From Protea cynaroides (taxonomy: Eukaryota > Streptophyta > Magnoliopsida > Proteales > Proteaceae): a stretch of 64,000 bases of DNA. How positions within the stretch are numbered: the stretch's first letter is position 1; the number at the start of each line of letters is the position of its first letter. The stretch covers positions 90,341,549 to 90,405,548 of the forward strand of contig CM053274.1 in assembly GCA_028583415.1 (NCBI GenBank), written 5' to 3'. Position numbers and translations under genes: made by a program. Of this stretch, positions 35,246-45,640 are shown piece after piece. The notes under the pieces are model-generated. The model saw only the letters and a program-made list of their open reading frames with translations, ran no database searches and was not told where the DNA came from.

Positions 35246-35424
35246 GTGCTTCCCCTGCTGATGGCAATGCCAAAGGTGGGGTTAGTACCTATATTAGTTT
35301 TATCCCTTTTGTATAAATCCTTTTTTACATTTATAATGAAATTTTTAGTGGAAAAAAAGGTCATGGAAGTTTTATACACTCCTACACCTCATTATTTAAT
35401 AAGAATAGTAGTTCCCTTTTTTTT
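35246..35424 (+). repeat. LINE-1 3' tail, first copy of a duplicated segment
   Basis: The segment GGTGCTTCCCCTGCTGATGG through TTTAATAAGAATAGTAGTTCCC recurs at 39270-39457 with about one difference per ten bases. It includes the LINE 3' UTR, a short A-run and about 70 bases of flank. Confidence 0.75.
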
Positions 35425-35610
35425 GGGATAAGCAAGAATAGTAGTGGCGGCACTAAAAGGGAGAGGAAGCCGGAGGCGAGCAAGAGGAGAGAAAAAGGTT
35501 GTGTTGGTTGGGGTCAGCGATGTTGGCTAGTGGTGGCGACGCTAAATGGCGGTTGGTAGTGGTGTTGCCACTAGAGTTTGGATCCCAACGAGGAACTTGG
35601 TATATGACAC
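35425..35610 (-). other. Probable interior (5' leader) of a Copia F-like element
   Basis: It ends at 35605 just before GACAC, and the bases TATATGA(C/T)ACCATGTGG line up with the primer-site/LTR junction of the F family once the solo LTR 35611-37918 is removed. It encodes no gag and is GC-rich with GGCGGC/GGTGGC motifs. Confidence 0.4.
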
Positions 35611-37918
35611 TGTTGGACTTTATGTTGTCATTGTTGGCAACTTGGCAGATGTGACAAAGTTGATGAGCATTCAGTCTGATAAATCAGGAGAGAGAGTATC
35701 AGTGCAGCAGAGAGAGTGTCAGTGCAGTGGCAAAGATGGAGCAATCTCGTATGTGTGTTCTACAGTGTTCTACATGTGTTTCAGATGACTTATAGCGAGT
35801 TAAATGGTATTCTACACTGAGTTTGATGAGAGAGACTGACTATGGGCCCTACTGGCAGTGTGACAGTGTTTCCATTGGTCTGGCAGTGTTTCTAAATTTT
35901 TTCTAATAATGTTTATGTTTCTCGTGTTTCTGGTGTTGTGGCACGATTTTTGGTGATGTGGAATAATTTTGATGGGATTATTGGCATCACCATGGCATCA
36001 TCGTCATCATATACAATATTACATTAAGAGAAAGAAAGAGGAGAGAGACTGTGGGTGGGACCCACGAGTGTGGTGGCAAGGTGACATACCAACACGGCAG
36101 CCCACAACACTTGGCATGCATGCACGCAAAGTTTCAAGTCCAAATTCCTAAGTTTTATAGACTTTTAACTTTGGGCCTATTTTTGGTGGGTCCCACAGTA
36201 GGTTCATGGAGATCCGGCATTGGAAAGATGTAGAGCGTCGAGTTAGCTTCCCAATGCAACTTGGATCGCTCAATTCCAATTTCATATGAGGGAGATATCA
36301 CAATTTTCGTCGAAATGCCCAAAAAATGGCAAAAATTGGAGTTCTCGGTGAGTGAATGTGATACAGGGAAAACAGTAATATTGTATAAAAATTAGAGGGC
36401 CTCTTTGTAATTATTAAAAGTTAAAGGATTCCGTGGCAATTATCATTATTTGATAAAGAAATCGATTGGGCGGATAATAATAAGCCACGTTGTCAAGATC
36501 CATATCGAATGGATCTGAAAATGGCGGGCTACTGTGTGGCACCGAAATCGCGTCTAGATGCCATCGCGTGCAATCTGATAGGCCGAATGCAAGTTATGAC
36601 GATGGTTCGTGTTTCATGAAGGTCTGCCTTTGGTTTGGTGAGGTGCACGTACGGTGCGCAGCAGAGCAGATCCAGATCGGATGGTCTCGAGGCTTTCTGA
36701 CTTTTGCTGATGGGATGGAGACAATCCGACGGACAATGGGCAATCCCGCCTTTTTAAGGTTATCCGATGGCTGAAAGCAAAGGTTCCATCTCCACCAATC
36801 AACGCTCGACAACGCATATAGCGGGCGGCGATCCAGTGTTGCACAGGCGCACGAAATTGCTCCAGAAGATTCCATTTTCTTATTTCTGAATGGCCAAACT
36901 TCAAACCGACATAACTTCTTCATCCGAACTCCAAATCGATCCGTTCAAGTTACAATTTCCATATTTTTAGATTCTATACCTGGGCACCATTGGGAGTCCA
37001 AAAAAAATATAGGAAAAAATCGAAAAGAGCATTTTGAAGGCAGACAGAAGGATTTCTAGGGTTTCGTATCCTGTGGGAGTGATCAATCATCAACTACATC
37101 TTCTCTGTGCCTCAATGGAGTGCTAAATCCCTTTGAGAGGTCAGTAGAGCTTTTATTTTTATATTCATGGTGATTATGGGTTGTGTGGAAGAGATTGGAA
37201 GCCTGTTGATGAGGTGTGTGCTCTGTGAATCGATCTCTATCATCATTGAAGGATGTTGGAGAGTACCTGAGAGCAGTGTGAAGTTTCAGTGATATTGTTG
37301 GCCATTCGAAAGCAGTTGTGAGGTTTTTCAATTCCTTATCTACTTGTGCTTTCAATATATTGTATGCTAGCGTAGGTGAAAATTATTGAATACCTAGCTA
37401 GTGGGGGAAAAATTGTAAGGCATAATTATAAGCCTAAAAAATTGTTATTTGCTTCTCGTGGGTGCGGGTTAAGCGTGGTGTTTGCAGTGGGTGTTGAACA
37501 CTAGCTGTTATAGCTTGAATCTTGGTGTTGTTGCGCCTTCTCAGTTTTATGCTGGAAAAACCTAGGGTTAGTATCCTTGTCTTGTAAAAGATTAAAAGTT
37601 GAGTGTTAAGTAAATACGAAGCCCGTTGGGTATTACTCTGTGGACTAGCCATCACATACTGTGTTGGTGAACCACGCAATATCCTTGTGTTGATTATTTT
37701 GCTTTCTGGTATATTTTGGAGTACGTGGAATGGCTTGCAGGATGGGTGTGCAAATCTGGTAGACCTGGCCACTGAGTGGTATCGAGGTAGATTTGCATGT
37801 GCTTGTATGTGTATGAAAAATTAGGTCTCCATCAGCTCTGGATAGCAGTGAAATAATTAAAGAGAATTTTCAGACACCGATTCACCCCCCACCTCTAAGT
37901 GTCATATCAAGTTCATCA
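35611..37918 (+). mobile_element. Solo LTR of a long-LTR Copia (SIRE/Maximus-like)
   Basis: It starts TGTTGGACTTTATG and ends CATCA after a GATTCACCCCCCACCTC tract, which is usual near the end of long Copia LTRs. The flanks are GACAC (35606-35610) and GATAC (37919-37923), a target duplication with one mismatch. No primer site, gag or pol. An alternative right end at 37872 would give a perfect GACAC duplication but would leave the CACCCCCC tract outside. ORFs within it are chance. Confidence 0.65.
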
Positions 37919-37968
37919 GATACCATGTGGAACTTAGAATAATGATTTGATTTGTCTAGATTTTCTTT
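37919..37968 (-). repeat. Second Copia F-like LTR start fragment
   Basis: GATACCATGTGGAACTTAG followed by AATAATGATTTGAT matches 33934-33965 and the Copia F LTR. It is cut after about 50 bases by RTE fragment 2. Confidence 0.65.
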
Positions 37969-39262
37969 GAGCTCATATATTATTAAACAACTTAGTTAGC
38001 CAAGACACTCCTACATTCCTAGGCTCTTCTAAACCTCTATTGGGACCTCATCTGGGCCTGGTGCTTTGCCTACATTCATCCTCCTTAAAACTTCTTTCAC
38101 TTCTGTTACCTTAATTTTGTATATATACCTATGACCTGTGTCATGGTAGGTAATGTAGCATTCTGGTGTACTATTTCCTGAGACGTCTTCATTTAGTAAG
38201 TTGTAAAAATAATTGTTTCATCTCTCTTTAATGTCCTCATCCCTTATTAAAACTCTACTATCTGTACTTTTAATACATCTAATATGGTCTAAATCTCTAC
38301 TCTTCCTTTCCCTCATCTTAGCTATTTTATAGATTGCATTTTCTCCTTCTTTTGTGCTCAGATTATTATAAAGATCTTCATATTTTTTTGCTCTTACTTT
38401 TTTCACAATCTTTTTAGCTTCATTTCTTGGAAGTTTATATCTTTTTAGATCCTTTATATCCTTAGTCTTTTGTCATGCCTTAAAACTATCTTTCTTAAAT
38501 TTAATGGCTGCTTGAACCTCATTATCCCACCACCAAAACTCCCTAAGAGAATGGCATTTTCCTTTTAATACATCTAGAACCTCTTTAGCAACTTTTTTAA
38601 TACAAGTCATCATCTCGTTCCACATTGTATTAGTGTCTCCCTCAAAGTTTCACATTTCTTGTTTGACCACATTATCAGTAAAAGCTTTCAAGGTATTTCT
38701 TTTTAAACACCACCATCTTAACCTAGGGCAAAATACCTGACCTTTCATATTACTTGGTGTAGTGAAACATATATCCGTGACCAATAATCCATGACCAATA
38801 ATCTATGCTCAGTGGTTAGGCTCTCTTCGGGTATAACTTTACAATCCTTACATAACAATCTATCAGACCTTTTAGTTAGAAAGAAATCTATTTGGCTTTT
38901 ATGATGCCACTTTTGAAGGTGACTAGATGCTTCTCTCTCTTTTCACCGTATGTGTTTACGATGGATAAATCATAAGCCGTAGCAAAATCTAAAATTGATG
39001 TCCCCTCCTCATGCCTCACTCCTAAATCATATCCGTCATGCACATCTTCATAACCTCTACGATCTCCCCCTACATGTCCATTTAGATTACCCCTTATTAT
39101 AATCTTTTCTCCTTATCGTAAACTTTACACTAATCTATCCATGTGTTCCCAAAATTGTAGCTTACTATTCGCATTCAATCCTACTTGGGGGGCGTATGCG
39201 CTAATTATATTGACTCTCTTTCCCCATCACTAACTTGATGGCTATAATCCTATCCATTTTGT
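37969..39262 (-). mobile_element. RTE-type LINE fragment 2 (endonuclease to RT N-terminus)
   Basis: The minus strand encodes the RTE linker KEGENAIYKIAKMRERKSRD and SRVLIRDEDIKER (38225-38400), then towards 39260 the decayed endonuclease (SFRRGYEDVHDGYDL-like text near 39030). It overlaps fragment 1 by about 70 bases of the same RT region (27780-27830 versus 37975-38050), so the two are separate copies. Both ends are truncated. Confidence 0.72.
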
Positions 39263-39265
39263 TGA

Positions 39266-39457
39266 GTTTTAGGTGCTTCCCCTGTTGATGGCAATGCCAA
39301 AGGTGGGGTTAGTACCTATATTAGTTTTTTCCCTTTTGTACAAATTCTTTTCATGTTTATAATGAAATTTTGCTGAACTTTAGCGGGAAAAAAAAGGTCA
39401 TGAAAGTTTTATATACTCTTACACGTCATTATTTAATAAGACTAGTAGTTCCCAAAA
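39266..39457 (+). repeat. LINE-1 3' tail, second copy
   Basis: Homologous to 35246-35424, in the same orientation, 4.0 kb downstream. It bounds the block of solo LTR and RTE fragment. Confidence 0.75.
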
Positions 39458-39469
39458 CCAATGTAATTT

Positions 39470-39709
39470 ATTTTTTTGTTAAGGATCATCAACGTATTTT
39501 ATTAATGTAATGAAAGAACGAAACAAGAAAAAACTCTATGAAATACGACCAGACTTAAAAAATGAAAGAATAAAAAATAAATAAAAAAGCCCTCAAATCT
39601 CACCTTCGGCATTGCCTTCAACATGGCTCAAACCAAGCACTTAACCTAGGCTTTTAACTTCGGCATTGCCATCAGCAGAAAATCTAGGCTAAGAATAAAA
39701 GAAAACGTG
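39470..39709 (-). mobile_element. LINE 3' end remnant, minus strand
   Basis: TTTTTTTGTTAAGGATCATC followed by a TATTTTATTAATGTAATG stretch resembles the poly(A)-proximal 3' end of LINE-2 (28145-28195). CTTCGGCATTGCC occurs twice (39605, 39658), corresponding to the GGCAATGCC element of LINE-1/2 tails. The hAT-like MITE follows directly. Confidence 0.45.
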
Positions 39710-39717
39710 ATTAAACT

Positions 39718-40201
39718 TAGGGATGTAAATGGATTGAATTTGAATTGAATACACCACTATTCGAATTCAAATTCGTTTACCAACTATCCCAATCCGAATC
39801 CAATCTGAAATTTGACGGATTCAAAAAAACCAAATTTAAATTCTAATCCAATTTTTAACTGGCCGATTTGAATCCTGAAAATGGATTAGAATACAAATTG
39901 CAAGAAAAAAAGAGAGAAAACCCTAGCTTAAACCAAATGTATCATCTACCCTAAGAAAATAAGAGACGAAACCCTAAATGGCTATATGTGTCTTAACACT
40001 CTAAAACCTAAGGTTATATGCGTCTTAACACTAGGCTAAACGGAGCAGATATAATCTTGTCGGTTTGACTAATAATAGAATTCACATCTGAATCCAACCC
40101 CTGCTATCCGAATTCGAATCTGATTATTCGAATGCGGATTCCCCTAAACGGATGTCAATTCAAATCATATCCAGATTTTCATCTATCCATTTACATCTTT
40201 A
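39718..40201. mobile_element. hAT-like MITE (484 bases)
   Basis: Its ends TAGGGATGTAAATGGAT and the complement ATCCATTTACATCTTTA match the element at 29558-31080. The 8-base target duplication is ATTAAACT (39710-39717) and ATCGAACT (40202-40209), two mismatches. The interior is non-coding with GAATTCGAAT motifs near both ends. Confidence 0.75.
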
Positions 40202-40357
40202 ATCGAACTTCCATGTTAGAAGAATTATTGGAACCTGAAACTTGAACCAATATATAGAAACTAAAGTGGATATAAGAATATTCTATCCTAGACACAAGAT
40301 TTGAAATTTTAAGCAAAATTGGTAAAATATTCTAGCCCTGCCAATTGTTGACAAGTC

Positions 40358-40521
40358 ATAGTTGTCATGGCAACAAGGCAAGCCACAAGAGTGTCCATTC
40401 ACCTTAACTTAGTTAGGAAAGATCATCAAGTTGGTCAAGGCACTTTGGCACATTAGGCAACTAGTTGCCTTAGACCTCCATGGGTGCCTTGTCATGTTGG
40501 CATTGCCTTTACAACTACATG
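40358..40521. mobile_element. Relative of the Mutator-like MITE at 18932
   Basis: The left end ATAGTTGTCATGGCAAC and right end GCCTTTACAACTACATG are imperfect inverted repeats similar to those of 18932-19069. No target duplication is apparent. The interior carries CAAGGC/GCCTTG motifs. Confidence 0.5.
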
Positions 40522-40782
40522 CAAACTTGGAAAATTTTAGCTTGGTGGTATGAAGGGTTCGATGATTTGATATAATGATCCAAACAATCTCGACCATGAA
40601 TAGATTTTAAAGGTCAAATATCTAATTCAACCAATCAATAGAATTATTCAAGTTTTTCAAAATCCACTTCGACAAAATATGCCAACAAAATATTCTCAAG
40701 TAGGTTAGGTCGTCGATTGGCCTATTTTGTTAGCAAGTTAGCTTGGCAAGACTTCGTTTGAGAAACAATAACAAAATAACAA

Positions 40783-40783
<1 letters not shown>

Positions 40784-40860
<77 letters not shown>

Positions 40861-40878
40861 TTGGTGGGGGGGGGGGGG

Positions 40879-40911
<33 letters not shown>

Positions 40912-40932
40912 ATAACAACAATAATAATAACA
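40784..40932. repeat. Compound triplet microsatellite
   Basis: (AAT)n at about 40784-40860, a run of about 13 G at 40865-40878, (TTG)n at 40880-40910, then AATAATAACAATAAT. It abuts an RTE 3' end, and RTE elements commonly end in short tandem repeats. Confidence 0.85.
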
Positions 40933-40934
40933 AT

Positions 40935-41164
40935 AATTATAAAACTCAACCCAACTCAGTTTTATTGCAACTAAATGGAGTCAGCTCATGTATCCTTTTT
41001 TCTTCCAATCAACTCTATTCAAAATCATAGTTTATTCCAATCCTGAGTTTTACATGTCTTTCCTCACCACTTCTTCTAGGTCATTTTAGGCCTACCCTAA
41101 TTCTTTTAGCTACTTCTATGTGAAATAATTCATGTCTTTGTACTAGAGCATTCAAATATCATCT

Positions 41165-41165
<1 letters not shown>
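40935..41165 (-). mobile_element. RTE LINE 3' end remnant
   Basis: Plus-strand text CAACTAAATGGAGTCAGCTC, TGTCTTTCCTCACCACTTCT and TAGGTCATTTTAGGCCTACC parallels the 3' region of RTE fragment 1 (26425-26580). It is read on the minus strand, with the microsatellite at 40784-40932 as its tail. Confidence 0.65.
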
Positions 41166-41214
<49 letters not shown>

Positions 41215-41215
41215 A
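41166..41215. repeat. (TAG)n microsatellite
   Basis: About 16 TAG/AGT triplets directly beside the truncated RTE fragment. Confidence 0.9.
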
Positions 41216-44200
41216 TAATATGGTAATGACAATAAAAATAATAAAGCAATTAAAAAACTAAGATTCTATGTGGTTCAACAAATTTGCCTTTGTTCATAGA
41301 TCAGAAATGCAATACATTCAATTATAAACTATGACAATATACAATTAAAGAGATTCAAATGCTCCAACCCATGAAATAAATCCTCATCATCCCCTTAATG
41401 TTGTAGTCTCACCTCTCCCTTCACTCCGAATATGGAAAACCTGATAGAACTATCTCCCTCTCATAAGCCTCTACTGATGGTTTAGGAAGAAACTTATGGA
41501 GTTCCCAAAAATGCTAGGATAAATGCTACTCCACCAATAAAACCAAGGGCCTAAACTCATAGGCCTGACTAGCCCAATAGAAGCCAGCTTAATCTAATTA
41601 GAATCAGCAAGCATTGAAATCTTAACCGTTCTCCATGTTTGACATATTAAAAGTGAGGTAAAATTTCAAATTTGTACTTTAGTTATATTGCATATAATCA
41701 TAAGCAATGAAGCACAATCAAAGTGCTAGTTGCAGTGAACATTGTCGTCACATCCATTGTGAGTTGTCATGGGTTAAACATTCTCAATGTCAAGTCAATG
41801 TATCCCCAGGCCCAATGGTTATACTACTTGGTTTGAACTTTTTGAATGATTTGTTTTGACTAAAAAATCTATTTGGCCGACAACAATTTTAGGAGTCTTC
41901 TTAGACATTTGGGTGATAAAACTATAATAACCAAGGAGACACATTATTAATTTAAATTATGAATGCATCTTAGATTAACTAGTTTTGATTTTAGGAGGAA
42001 AAGAGAGTTGGGGGGTGGGGAGGGTGTAGAGGCTGATGGAAACATTGCCTGATCAACTTGTTTGCTTTCATATTGTAACCATCAACCTTCTCCATACCCA
42101 TTCTGTTCAATCCTATGACATCCCCACCAAAACCTCGAATACCTGAGTTCTCACTCATTTACAGCTGAAGCCCTATGGTGCCTCTTCAACAACCTATCAT
42201 TCCATTAAAACCTTAGCCTCAACTTCTAAGATCAAACAATGAAAGTAAAGACGGGGATATTCTGGTTAAACCTGGCTTAACCGACTAATTTGGTTCAATT
42301 TTAAAATGATATTAGTACCAATATAGTACATTAAGTCCACAAAATAAACAACAATATGGTTTCCAAGCAGCTGAATATGGATTAGATGCTCAGAGCCATT
42401 GAAGAGACACTACTAGCATTGTAACTCCCCTCCCTAAGAAAAAGGAGATTTCCCAAGAATTTTTTCTTTTTAATCATTGGAACTCCAGGATCCCAAGCAA
42501 CCCTCAGAAATTACATTAAATCATCCAAAAGATAATAAGTGGTACAAGGTGGACATGGCACCTAACCCGAAACAATGAAACACGCAAATCCATACTCAAA
42601 CCCACCCATTAATACAATCTTTTCAATCTCAGAAACACCAAATCTCAAAGTCTTCTACATTCAGTTGCATAATATTACTAGGACAATTCGCAAGGATACC
42701 CTTGGGGTCTATATGAATTTTTCATTGATAAGTACTTCTATTTCCTCTTTCCACACGGTCCCGATGCATTGAAGAAGGCCCCAATTCATTATTGAACATA
42801 CATGTGCCTTAAAAGTGACACTCTCCTACTGTCATTCTGGCCCCTTCAAGCAATTGAAATAAAGTAGTAAAATCTTCAATATTCCTTATAAAGATAACCC
42901 AAAACCACTCTCTTCTTTCAGCAACAATTATTTACTTATGGTAGCCCCTTTTGTGGTGAAAGGTTACAACAGCAAACTTAGATCACATAGTTGTCTCCTT
43001 AACCACACCAATCATCCTTCATTATTTTTTATGTGTTCCCCCTTTCTAGCCAAGAATGCGGGTTCTTCAAGAACTGCTGTTGAACTTCCATTATAGCCCC
43101 ATCCAAAGGTATACATGGTGTCAACTGTTTTAGAATCCCTTCCCCATCAGTTATCTCAAATCACCTTCCTGAATTGGGATTCTTGATCTCTATCAAAATG
43201 CCACACACATTACTAGGATGTGCTTTATACTTCTGGTTGAGTCCCTAATATTCTCAGTTAACAAAACCATTTCCATCTTAAATGGTAAAAAGCTCCTTTT
43301 CTGGCCTTTCAATTTCAATAGGAAGATCTTTTGTAATTTTCCGTTATTTGGTTCTCAGCAAGGGCAACTGGTAAATTAGGAAGCTAGAGGTATATCTTTT
43401 AGGCTTTATATTGCTCACTTGTGATGCAAAATTTCAAATTCCGTAATGGTACAATATCATAGGAGAAAATGGATATTGACATCATCAATTAAAATTATAT
43501 ATTATATAATCTTTCATTATGGATTAAATTATTTCAGTTTATCAGAAAATGGAAGTGGACATAATCAATTAAGATTAATGATCAGATGATCTATTACTAT
43601 AAATTAGGTTATTTCGGACAATAACATCAATTTATGTAGCTTTTTTTTTTCTTTCTTTTTAATATTAAGAATTCTTTTTATGGATTAAATGTTTTGTGAT
43701 AATCTATTAATGGGTCTATTAATTAAAAGAACATAAGAGCTAGAAGGAAAAGAAGAACTTTACTAATTCAACTAATGAATACTTTTATTAATATTTGGGG
43801 ATGACAAACACCTATTTCTGCATGCTGGTTGATTGAATTCTATCACTACGTCAAGAGTCATACACAGGTTATTATGTTCTCACTAGATTTCAATATACAA
43901 GTAATACAGATATGATCATCTAATTTACCTCCAGTCTGTGCAATTTCAGTATCCCACATGTAAGGTTCTCAATGCAATTGATTTTCAAACCCTAATGTTA
44001 AACTTGCTGTGACCTAATGATATTTGAAAATCACTTTACAAACAGTATACATATATGATGTGTAAACTACAGAAACCAAAGTTAGATATATCACTCAACA
44101 GCCCATAATGGATGTACTATTGCATTAGCTAACAAACACTATTGGATAAAGGAAACTGATGAAGAAATTATAATAAAGAGAGGAAGTGGAAACAACAACG

Positions 44201-45170
44201 CAGAAATCTTCAACAAAGCTACCCCACCACCACCACTCAAAAGCAACAACTTGGGTTACCTTCTCTCTTCAGCTACCATTGAAGGATAACAAAAGAGAAA
44301 CTAACCCATCACTTCTAAAATCATATTACTTAGGAAAGATGACTACAATATCAGGAACCAAATAGAATAGGAAATATGGAAGAGTAACAGCTCAAAGTGT
44401 AACAAAATCTGACCTTTGTAGCCACTGTAAACGAACATTGCACCGTAGGATTATCTGCCATGACTGAAAGCTTCTGCCTCTGGGAAGAAGAAGACGAAAT
44501 CAAAAGATGGCTGGCTGAGAGTGAGAACCCATTTGCACCTTGAATACAAACTTGCTGAATCTACCCAGATTCCAAACTCCAAAAAAGAAAGAAAAAAGAA
44601 AAAGGAATTTATGAGGTGAAGAGGCCGACAATGGAGATAAGGAGAGAGGGGGCGGGGGGGAAGAAGTGGCACATGATGATGATTTGGTCCGTTAAATCCG
44701 CGCAGTAAAACCAGAGACAAAACGTACCTTCTCACGCCCACGCATTCCGGGCCATCAAAAGTCACGCTTTCAAGTTTCAAAGCTTTACTATCTCCTCTCC
44801 ATTAAAAAACTATATTTTTTTTCCTATTGCCTCTAAAAAAACAAAGAAAGTAAATATCTGCGTGTTTTATTTTTCAAAATTAAATTACGCAATAAAACAG
44901 AAAAATAAATCAAACAGCCTTACTGTATATTACTTAGCATTTATCTCCTTTTATTCTTTCTTTGCTTCACAGTTCAGATCAATGAATGAATGCAGAGAGA
45001 AAGAAAGGATAAGGTTTGCAGAGAATGAGTGAACGGAGGTTAGCTCTGCTGGATACGTCTCATATCTTTACCCCTCTTTATTTTTGCTCTATTCCCCAGA
45101 AACAGGAGAGAGAGAGAGAGTAAAATTTTTAGGTTATGGGGAAGTGTATCAGAGGGAGAGAGATAGGATT
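41216..45170. other. AT-rich intergenic sequence without a recognised gene
   Basis: I see no intact frame, retroelement motif or RNA gene here. Frames up to 109 codons (44780-44451, minus) look like chance: leucine/phenylalanine-rich readings of polypyrimidine sequence. The right part lies downstream of MIR156 on its strand and may belong to the primary transcript, but no poly(A) signal can be chosen with confidence. Confidence 0.5.
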
Positions 45171-45194
45171 CGAACCAGAGAGAAGCAAAAGATT

Positions 45195-45310
45195 CCGGCA
45201 GTGATAGGAAGCTGACAGTAAGAGACGTGAGCACCCACAAACAAAGGCATACGATCTATGCAATTATCCGTGTGTGCTCACTCTCTTCTGTCAGTCTCTA
45301 CTTTGTCACC
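45195..45310 (-). ncRNA. MIR156: MIR156 precursor hairpin
   Basis: On the minus strand TGACAGAAGAGAGTGAGCAC (45274-45293) is identical to canonical plant miR156. About 40 bases of loop later the 3' arm (45213-45234) pairs with it along its whole length except for two single-base bulges. The mature strand on the 5' arm and the star on the 3' arm match known MIR156 precursors. miR156 is loaded into AGO1 and represses SPL transcription factors, which sets the juvenile-to-adult transition. No transposon sequence lies within the hairpin. The tandem relative lies 269 bases upstream on the same strand. Confidence 0.93.
45274..45293 (-). ncRNA. miR156: Mature miR156
   Basis: Twenty bases identical to TGACAGAAGAGAGTGAGCAC, the conserved land-plant miR156. 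It begins with U in RNA, as AGO1 prefers. Confidence 0.93.
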
Positions 45311-45439
45311 GCACCCGTGACCAATCCCTCAGTTCCCATTGACCATTCTCCCTTCCCTCCAAATGGGTTTTGCGTTTTCCTAATATGGAAAAAATGTTGA
45401 TCATGAAAAGCTAGAATGAGAGATCTGAAACCAGCCAAG

Positions 45440-45470
45440 CACGCCAGAGACCCCATAGGTTGTAGAGACT

Positions 45471-45515
<45 letters not shown>

Positions 45516-45640
45516 GATTTGCAGTTGCCCACTTGCCCGTGTGTCCTCACTCTCTTCTGTCAGTCTCTCCATTATGACCAAAGCTTCACTCACCATTCCC
45601 CAATAAACCCAGATGTGCTTTCCCCAATATGGAAAGATGG
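45440..45640 (-). ncRNA. Decayed tandem copy of MIR156
   Basis: The minus strand at 45543-45562 reads TGACAGAAGAGAGTGAGGAC, one base from miR156 (position 18, C to G). Flanking sequence on both sides is homologous to the first copy: CAGTCTCT, TGACCAA and AATATGGAAA on one side; CATAGG and GACTGTAGAGAG on the other. The star arm region (about 45463-45515) is now a (GA)n microsatellite, so pairing is only partial. It may be a pseudo-hairpin or a weak precursor. Confidence 0.6.
45476..45519. repeat. (GA)n microsatellite in the second MIR156 copy
   Basis: About twenty GA units with one GGG interruption, occupying the expected star arm. The unit matches the GAGAGA already present in a miR156 arm, so it could have grown from it by slippage. 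Confidence 0.85.

Larger units (their letters stand above)
25520..35424 (+). mobile_element. LINE-1: plant L1-type LINE broken into pieces
   Basis: Pieces in order on the plus strand: ORF1 (25869-26400), ORF2 endonuclease start (27855-28127), endonuclease rest (32180-32670), RT (32700-33925), zinc-finger region (34180-34507), RNase H (34750-35150) and A-rich 3' tail (about 35330-35360). The gaps are filled by an RTE fragment, LINE-2 with its own passengers, and a Copia F-like LTR fragment. The RT catalytic region is deleted. The 5' boundary is unclear; a T11 run lies near 25680. Confidence 0.8.

Noticed and set aside
36490..36923. Overlapping open frames of 94-109 codons on both strands
   Set aside because: They lie within the 2.3 kb solo LTR and have no recognisable domain.
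37873..37877. GACAC as the right target duplication of the solo LTR at 35611
   Set aside because: Perfect match, but it would put the CACCCCCC tract typical of Copia LTR ends outside the LTR; the GATAC site at 37919 also restores the Copia F-like junction. Kept as an alternative.
40722..40949. Frame with poly-glutamine and poly-isoleucine
   Set aside because: It is a translation of the (TTG)n and (AAT)n microsatellites.
44451..44780. 109-codon minus frame downstream of MIR156
   Set aside because: Proline/leucine/phenylalanine-rich reading of polypyrimidine DNA with no domain; treated as chance.
45213..45293. Plus-strand reading of the MIR156 hairpin as a second microRNA
   Set aside because: The plus strand gives TGACAGTAAGAGACGTGAG on the 5' arm, which is the star complement with two extra bases; canonical miR156 is exact only on the minus strand.
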